From NCBI RefSeq assembly GCF_026341825.1, contig NZ_JAPENY010000002.1, positions 372,001-436,000 on the forward strand: a stretch of 64,000 bases of DNA, written 5' to 3'. Shown here piece by piece: positions 59,297 to 64,000 of this stretch (position 1 is the first letter of the stretch; each line of letters opens with the position of its first letter). Below the pieces are notes generated by a model, which was not told where the DNA came from, did not search any database, and saw only the letters and a list, made by a program, of their open reading frames with translations. A program made the translations under genes and the position numbers. The DNA is from Streptomyces sp. NBC_00620. GTDB taxonomy: Bacteria > Actinomycetota > Actinomycetes > Streptomycetales > Streptomycetaceae.

Positions 59297-59677
59297 GTGC
59301 CCGAGACCAGCGGTTCCACCGGACGTACTCCGGAGACGCATGTCATCGACTTCCGCGCCGCCGAGCAGCTGCTCGCCGCCCGCGATCCGCGGGGCGCGGT
59401 GAAGTTGCTCGACTCAGTCATCGACGCGCATCCGGAGAACACGGCCGCGCGGCTGCTGCGCGCGCGTGCCTTCTTCGCCGCCGCGCAACTGCGTCCCGCC
59501 GAGCTGGAGTTCACGATCGTTCTGGAGCGCGAGCCGGACAACGCGTTCGCGCACTTCGCGCTCGCCCGCACCTATGAACGTCAGCTCCGCCCCGAGCAGG
59601 CGAAACGCCACTTCAGGCTGGCGGCGGCGCTCGACCCGAAGCCGCAGTATCTCGAAGCGGCGCGCTTCGACTCGTAG
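59297..59677 (+). CDS. Tetratricopeptide repeat protein
   Basis: A 126-residue cytoplasmic protein with about three TPR units: AEQLLAARDPRGAVKLLDSV, ARLLRARAFFAAAQLRPAEL and AFAHFALARTYERQLRPEQA. These stack into a protein-binding surface; no enzymatic domain is present. GTG 59297 has GAAGGACTC upstream. No neighbour suggests a partner. Confidence 0.87.
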   Translation: MPETSGSTGRTPETHVIDFRAAEQLLAARDPRGAVKLLDSVIDAHPENTAARLLRARAFFAAAQLRPAELEFTIVLEREPDNAFAHFALARTYERQLRPEQAKRHFRLAAALDPKPQYLEAARFDS

Positions 59678-59710
59678 GTCCTCACAGGCCTCTCGCGGGC
59701 TCTGATCCGG

Positions 59711-59977
59711 TTACGGGTGGTGCTGTTCCGGCGGGCGGTACGGCGGGATGTCGCGGCCCGGCTGGTAGTGCGGGCCCTGGTGGATGTGGCGCAGGATCAT
59801 GGCCATGTCCACGGTGACGATCACCCACAGCACGCCGCAGGCGGCCGCCCATCCCGGCCGCCCGGCCAGGGCGAACCCGGCCGTCCCGGCGGTCGCCCAG
59901 ATCAGGCCCCAGGCGCTCAGCCAGAAACGCATCCGCAGAGCACTGCGCGCTGTCGTCGGTTCACTGCCTGTACGCAT
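59711..59977 (-). CDS. Small membrane protein (DUF6343-like)
   Basis: An 88-residue protein with two membrane helices (FWLSAWGLIWATAGTAGFAL and WAAACGVLWVIVTVDMAMIL) and a Pro/His-rich tail. The N-terminus MRTGSEPTTARSALRMRFWL matches the small two-helix proteins annotated DUF6343 in Streptomyces (from memory, moderate certainty). The start is ATG 59977, ten bases after GGAG. Convergent with the TPR gene and divergent from the acyltransferase gene. Confidence 0.78.
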   Translation of the reverse strand: MRTGSEPTTARSALRMRFWLSAWGLIWATAGTAGFALAGRPGWAAACGVLWVIVTVDMAMILRHIHQGPHYQPGRDIPPYRPPEQHHP

Positions 59978-60063
59978 CCGGATCACTACTCCTACCCGGA
60001 AAACGTACTCTTCGTGGTGCACGTTCACCATGGGACGGCGGTTGGGCGACGGGGGAGGCGAAG

Positions 60064-61062
60064 GTGCTGCTGGAGGCGCTGCGGGCGGACGCGAGGCTCG
60101 CCGACTGGCTGAGGGACCTGGAGAGTGAGGGCGCGCCCGGCGTGGAGGCGCTGCTTCCGGACGCGGACGAGCTGCCGGACATCCTGCTCGACCTGACCGT
60201 GGCCCATGAGCACATCAACGAACTCGTCGCGCTGCGCGCCCGGTTGGTGGCGGACCCGGAGGCGATGACGCTCCTGGCGCGGTGCGTCCGCCGCTTCGTG
60301 CGGGACATGGGGGAGATCGACAAGGGGTGGGAGCCGCCTCCGTTCCCTGCGTCGACGGGTGCGCTGGGACGCTGCTTCCACCTGTACGTCTTTGTCGCGG
60401 CGCTCCCGTTCGTGCGCGCGTACCACCGCTCGCGCGGTATCCCGGACGACGTGTCCCGGCGCACCCTCGCCGACCTCGGCCGGCATGTGGCCGTGCACCA
60501 TCGACGGCTCGGTACCTCCGGGCTGCTGTTCCCGTGGTGGATCGCCCTGCATTTCCACGGTGAGCTGTTCCAGCTGGGCCGGCTGCAGTTCCAGCGGGCG
60601 CGGCTGGGGCAGCGGATGGGGCGGGCGGTCGCGGCGACGGGGCCGGGCGGAGGGCCCGCTCCAGGGCCGGGCGACTACTGCCTGAGCCTGCACATCACCG
60701 ACTTCCATGGCCCCTTGAGCCCGGCCGCCTGCGACCGTTCGCTCGCCCTGGCACGGGAGTTCTTCGCCCTGCACTACCCCGACGAGCGCTACGACGTCGC
60801 CATCTGCCACTCCTGGCTGCTCGATCCGCAGCTCAAGCGGTACCTGCCGGCGGACTCCAACATCGTCCGCTTCCAGGACCGCTTCGAGATCGCCTACGAG
60901 GAGACGACCCCGGACGACCAGGTGCCCGTCGGCTTCGTCTTCGGCGATCCGGAGCTGCCGGTCGAGCAACTGCCGCGGCGCAACAGTGTCGAGCGGGCGG
61001 TGGGGGATCATCTGCGGGCGGGTGGGCATTGGTACGGAGGGCATGGCTGGTTCGCGTTGTGA
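60064..61062 (+). CDS. N-acyltransferase-like protein (NAT_N plus GNAT-like C-terminal domains)
   Basis: A 332-residue protein of the acyltransferase-domain family seen in actinobacteria. The helical N-terminal domain spans about residues 1-130. The GNAT-like C-terminal domain has FHLYVFVAALPFVRAYHR, LGTSGLLFPWWIALHFHG, LSLHITDFHGPLSPAACD and ICHSWLLDPQLKRYLPADSN. Substrate unknown. GTG 60064 follows GGGAGGCGAAG closely. Confidence 0.82.
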   Translation: MLLEALRADARLADWLRDLESEGAPGVEALLPDADELPDILLDLTVAHEHINELVALRARLVADPEAMTLLARCVRRFVRDMGEIDKGWEPPPFPASTGALGRCFHLYVFVAALPFVRAYHRSRGIPDDVSRRTLADLGRHVAVHHRRLGTSGLLFPWWIALHFHGELFQLGRLQFQRARLGQRMGRAVAATGPGGGPAPGPGDYCLSLHITDFHGPLSPAACDRSLALAREFFALHYPDERYDVAICHSWLLDPQLKRYLPADSNIVRFQDRFEIAYEETTPDDQVPVGFVFGDPELPVEQLPRRNSVERAVGDHLRAGGHWYGGHGWFAL

Positions 61063-61124
61063 TCCACCCGAAAGAGTGACGGCGGGGTGGGAACGGGCGT
61101 GCGGAGGCCGCCCGTTGGACGGGT

Positions 61125-61814
61125 ATGAAGATTGAGATGCGTGAGGGGTACGAGGGAACCGGACCCGGTGCGATCACTCCGGACGGCTGTGCGGTCGAGC
61201 TGTATACGCGACTGTCCGTCGGTGAGGAGCCGGACATCGTCAGCGCGGCCGTGCCGGCGGGCGCGCGCATCCTGGAACTGGGCAGTGGGGTGGGGCGGGT
61301 GACCCACCCGCTCCTGGAGCGCGGGTTCACGATCACGGCCGTGGACGAGTCGGCCGAGATGCTGGAGCGGGTCCGCGGGGCGCGCACGATATGCGGCCCG
61401 ATCGAGGACCTCGACCTGGGCGAGACGTTCGACGTGGTCATGCTCGCGTCCTTCCTCGTGCACGCCGGTGACGTCGAGGTGCGGCGCGGGTTGCTGAAGA
61501 CATGCGCCCGCCATGTCGCCGAGGACGGCTGTGTGTTGATCCAGCGCGAGGGGCCGGACTACCACACGAACGTGCCCCGCGAGAGGCTTGACCCCACCGG
61601 CTTCACCATACGGATCGTGTCGGCGGAGCCGGTCGGCGACGGGGTCGACTCGATACACGCGGAGTACGTGTTCCCGGACGCCACGTGGACCCAGACATTC
61701 CTGGCCCGACCGCTGACGAAGGAGCAGTTCGAGGAGGCGCTGGGGGACGCGGGGCTGAGGGTGGATCGGTATCTGACGGAGGACGGGATGTGGGTGAGGG
61801 CGGTGAAGGGCTGA
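61125..61814 (+). CDS. Class I SAM-dependent methyltransferase
   Basis: A 229-residue methyltransferase: motif I ILELGSGVGRVTHPLLERGF (about residue 50), acidic loop AVDESAEML, then FDVVMLASFLVHAGDVEVR and EDGCVLIQREGPDYH. The last third is beta rich. No substrate can be inferred. ATG 61125 has a poor ribosome site (GGGTATGAAG context), so the start is uncertain by a few codons. It is downstream of the acyltransferase-like gene with a 62-base gap, perhaps one operon. Confidence 0.86.
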   Translation: MKIEMREGYEGTGPGAITPDGCAVELYTRLSVGEEPDIVSAAVPAGARILELGSGVGRVTHPLLERGFTITAVDESAEMLERVRGARTICGPIEDLDLGETFDVVMLASFLVHAGDVEVRRGLLKTCARHVAEDGCVLIQREGPDYHTNVPRERLDPTGFTIRIVSAEPVGDGVDSIHAEYVFPDATWTQTFLARPLTKEQFEEALGDAGLRVDRYLTEDGMWVRAVKG

Positions 61815-61832
61815 GCTGTTCAATCTGGGGAG

Positions 61833-61965
61833 GGATCTTCAGCCCGTCCGGCGTTTGAGGACGAGCCCTTCGGGCGATCGGGGGTCTGGGGGCGCTGCAT
61901 CCATCAGCGGCTCCGCCGCGGGCCCCAGGAGACGGGAATGGGCAGGGGCGGAGGGGGCGAATCAA
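61833..61965 (-). repeat. Interspersed GC-rich repeat, copy C (inverted)
   Basis: Reads in the same sense as the right copy at 11597-11691: GATCTTCAGCCCGTCCGGC, GTTTGAGGACGAGCCC, GGGTCTGGGGGCG, then AGGGGCGGAGGGGGCGAA. It fills most of the 237-base gap between the methyltransferase and doxX genes. No gene is seen in the gap. Confidence 0.83.
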
Positions 61966-62051
61966 ATCCCTTCCCGCGCCGATGAGTTCCGGACGCGCAC
62001 CCGGTCTACCTCTGTGAAAGCAACAGCGACCGCTTCACACAGGAGACCCCG

Positions 62052-62507
62052 ATGTCCGAGACCACCATCCCCGTCACCTCTGTCACCTGCGCCCCCTCCG
62101 CCACCACCGCCGGAACCCCCCACAGCCGCGGCGCCCGGATCTCCCTCGGCGCCCTGCAGATCACACTCGGCCTCTTCTTCGCCCTCGCGAGCGCGCTGCC
62201 CAAGCTGATCGCGCACCCGTCGGCGGCCGAGGGCTTCGACAAGCTCGGGTGGGGCAGCACGGGGATGTACATCATCGGCGTGCTCGAACTCGCCGGCGGT
62301 ATCGCGCTGTTGATCCCGCTGCTGTCCTCGGTGGCGGCGGTGTCGCTCAGTGCGCTGATGGTCGGTGCGTTCATCGTGAACGTCACGGTCCTGCACGGGC
62401 CGTACGTGGCGACGCCGCTCATCCTGATCCTGCCGCTGGCGTTGATCGCATGGGCCCGCAGGAGTCACACCACGGAGCTGCTCCGCCTGGTGCGACGACG
62501 GGCCTGA
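62052..62507 (+). CDS. DoxX-family membrane protein
   Basis: A 151-residue protein with four membrane helices. The family pattern is present: GALQITLGLFFALASALPKL, GFDKLGWGSTGMYIIGVLEL, AGGIALLIPLLSSVAAVSL and a C-terminal helix. DoxX-like proteins are linked to redox and oxidative-stress complexes in actinobacteria; no such partner is adjacent. ATG 62052 follows CAGGAGACC. An imperfect hairpin follows the stop. Confidence 0.86.
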   Translation: MSETTIPVTSVTCAPSATTAGTPHSRGARISLGALQITLGLFFALASALPKLIAHPSAAEGFDKLGWGSTGMYIIGVLELAGGIALLIPLLSSVAAVSLSALMVGAFIVNVTVLHGPYVATPLILILPLALIAWARRSHTTELLRLVRRRA

Positions 62508-62529
62508 GCGACCGGTCGCCGACCACCGT

Positions 62530-62576
62530 GCACCGTCGAGGGCACCCCAGAACGACAGGGGCGCCCTCTACGGTGC
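62530..62576 (+). terminator. Imperfect hairpin terminator
   Basis: Arms GCACCGT (62530-62536) and ACGGTGC (62570-62576) enclose a second pairing GGGC..CCCC with GGGG..GCCC, giving a long interrupted stem after doxX. Confidence 0.62.
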
Positions 62577-62649
62577 ATCGGCGTACCGGTTCTCGGAAGT
62601 TCCCCTGACGGCTGACGGCTGACGGCCGGTGGCCGGTGGCCCTGGGTGT

Positions 62650-63183
62650 TCAGGAGCCGTCGGGGCCGGCCGGCGGGCCGGAGAGCCCGCGGAGGCGTTC
62701 CATCTCGCGGCGGTCGCGCTTGGTCGGGCGGCCGGCGCCGCGGTCGCGGATGCCCGCGGGGGCGATGGCCTCGCGCGGCGGGGGCGGCGGGCTGTTGTCG
62801 ACGAAGCACTCGGCGGCGACGGGCGGGCCGACCCGCTTGCGGATCACGCGCTTCACGACGACGACCCGCTCCCGGCCCGCATGCCGCAGCCGTACCTCGT
62901 CGCCGACGCGCACGGCGTACGCGGGCTTGACGCGCTCGCCGTTCACTCGGACATGCCCGCCCCGGCATGCGGTGGCACCCATCGAGCGGGTCTTGACCAG
63001 ACGCACGGACCAGATCCAGCTGTCGACCCGCACGCTCTCGCCGCCGGCCGGGCCGGCGGCCTTGGCCGCGGCTACGGCATCGGCCGAACCGCCCGCGTCC
63101 TTCTTCTCGACCTTCTCGACGCCTTTGTCGACATCTGCGTCGACACCCGCATCGACGTCGACGTCCGCACCCTCTGAAGCCAT
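62650..63183 (-). CDS. S4-domain RNA-binding protein (Hsp15-like)
   Basis: A 177-residue protein with an S4 RNA-binding domain at about residues 50-115: VRVDSWIWSVRLVKTRSMGA, RGGHVRVNGERVKPAYAV and GDEVRLRHAGRERVVVV. This resembles heat-shock protein Hsp15, which rescues stalled 50S subunits. The 45 N-terminal residues are acidic and repetitive (VDVDAGVDADVDKGVEKVE). The C-terminal part (PTKRDRREMERLRG) is basic. ATG 63183 is the first start in frame; the acidic head is unusual for the family. Confidence 0.87.
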   Translation of the reverse strand: MASEGADVDVDAGVDADVDKGVEKVEKKDAGGSADAVAAAKAAGPAGGESVRVDSWIWSVRLVKTRSMGATACRGGHVRVNGERVKPAYAVRVGDEVRLRHAGRERVVVVKRVIRKRVGPPVAAECFVDNSPPPPPREAIAPAGIRDRGAGRPTKRDRREMERLRGLSGPPAGPDGS

Positions 63184-63356
63184 GCCTCGACTTTAGTCCC
63201 CCGGCCCGGGCGGCCCGGGGGAAATTTCCGTCGCACGGCCCACCCCGGATGCGACCGCCCGAGGGAGCCCGGAGGCTGTTGCCTGAGGTCGTCCAGGCGA
63301 CAGTAGGCGGCGAGGGGCGGCAGCAGGCAACGGCAGGCAACAGCGAGGGGCCCCAC

Positions 63357-64000
63357 GTGGAGACAGCAGCGAAGGTCGACGCGTTGATGGACGGCCTTCG
63401 CGCCGACCTGGAACGGCTCGCCGCCATTCCCTCCGTCGCCTTCCCCGGATTCCCGGCCGAGCCGGTCCAGGAGGCCCACGATCTCCTCGTACGGCTGCTG
63501 CGGGAGGCCGGAGTCGAGCGGATCGACCGTATCGACCTCCCCGACACCGCGCCCGTGATCTTCGCCGAGATCCCGCCGCCGAGCCCGGACGCGCCCACCG
63601 TCCTCCTCTACTCGCACTACGACGTGCAGCCGCCCGGTGACGAGAAGCTGTGGCTGTCGCCGCCCTTCGAGCCGACGCCAGTCGAGGGCGGACTCAGGGC
63701 GCGCGGGATCGCCGACGACAAGTCGAATGTGATCGCGCATCTGGGGATGCTGCGGGCGTACGAGGGGCGGCCGCCGGTCGGGGTGAAGATCGTGTTCGAG
63801 GGGCAGGAGGAGTACGGCAGCCCCTTCGACGACTATCCGCCGAGCGATCCCGAGCGGTTCGCCTGCGATGCCATGGTCATCGCCGACCTGGGGAACCTGC
63901 GGCCGGGCACGCCCACGCTGACCACCGGGCTGCGCGGTGCCTCCGAGGTGATCGTCGAGGTCCGCACGCTCGAAGAGCCGCGCCACAGCGGGGAGTTCGG
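63357..64000 (+). CDS. M20-family metallopeptidase (3' truncated by window end)
   Basis: The frame is open from GTG 63357, six bases after GCGAGGGG, to the last base. The 214 visible residues are the start of an M20 dipeptidase. YSHYDVQP (about residue 84) gives the first metal-binding His and Asp. RARGIADDKSNVIAHL (about 120) the bridging Asp, and IVFEGQEEYGSP (about 147) the catalytic Glu pair. VIADLGNLRPGTPTLTTGLRG leads into the dimerisation domain, which lies outside. It would cleave dipeptides or similar amides in the cytoplasm. Confidence 0.92.
   Translation, partial: METAAKVDALMDGLRADLERLAAIPSVAFPGFPAEPVQEAHDLLVRLLREAGVERIDRIDLPDTAPVIFAEIPPPSPDAPTVLLYSHYDVQPPGDEKLWLSPPFEPTPVEGGLRARGIADDKSNVIAHLGMLRAYEGRPPVGVKIVFEGQEEYGSPFDDYPPSDPERFACDAMVIADLGNLRPGTPTLTTGLRGASEVIVEVRTLEEPRHSGEF

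Overview
The window is high-GC actinobacterial chromosome and is almost certainly Streptomyces. It has GTG and TTG starts, tightly packed genes with 4-base ATGA/GTGA overlaps, an actinobacterial-type QcrB tail, an ANTAR regulator of the PdtaR type, four-domain ribosomal protein S1, an SPW_0924-type small protein and the intergenic GC-rich repeats common in that genus. No phage, insertion sequence or CRISPR array was seen.

Left part (1-11457): a truncated cytochrome bc1 cytochrome b gene is followed by a compact catabolic cluster. Its content matches the KstR2 regulon of mycobacteria and rhodococci, which degrades the steroid C/D-ring remnant HIP: two acyl-CoA dehydrogenases, IpdF, KstR2, FadA6, IpdC, IpdB, IpdA, EchA20 and two more short-chain dehydrogenases. 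The genes form four transcription units leaving two divergent promoter regions. Each of those regions carries a near-identical 20-bp palindrome matching the published KstR2 motif, so one repressor plausibly controls all four units. IpdF, IpdC and the dehydrogenase pair would act on HIP-CoA ring C, EchA20 and IpdAB open the two rings, and FadA6 releases thiolysis products.

Middle-left (11458-29829): ankyrin protein, zinc metalloprotease-like protein, secreted trypsin, GH35 beta-galactosidase with a divergent AraC regulator, chorismate mutase, response regulator, aminopeptidase N (without a canonical start codon), an NmrA-like oxidoreductase, a two-gene decarboxylase/N-hydroxylase siderophore-type operon without its usual partners, a 690-bp repeat-filled gap, a Tat-exported 5'-nucleotidase, a SIMPL protein and pyruvate kinase.

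Middle (29871-46519): tRNA-Leu(CAA), PdtaR, a complete branched-chain amino-acid ABC transporter (livK-H-M-G-F, minus strand), two small envelope proteins, a ceramidase-like membrane protein, a PaaI-type thioesterase, an FdhF/YdeP-type molybdopterin oxidoreductase, DNA polymerase I, a secreted serine hydrolase and a DUF4184 membrane protein.

Right part (46520-64000): secreted transglycosylase, a 44-aa membrane peptide with a DUF3068 protein, HrpB helicase with a methyltransferase, rpsA with a clear promoter and long leader, a Tat-exported flavin amine oxidase, PAC2 protein, coaE, small membrane and TPR proteins, an N-acyltransferase-like protein, a second methyltransferase, DoxX, an S4-domain RNA-binding protein and the start of an M20 peptidase. 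From polA through pyk and from rpsA to coaE this looks like conserved Streptomyces core. The HIP cluster and the siderophore-type pair look like accessory material.
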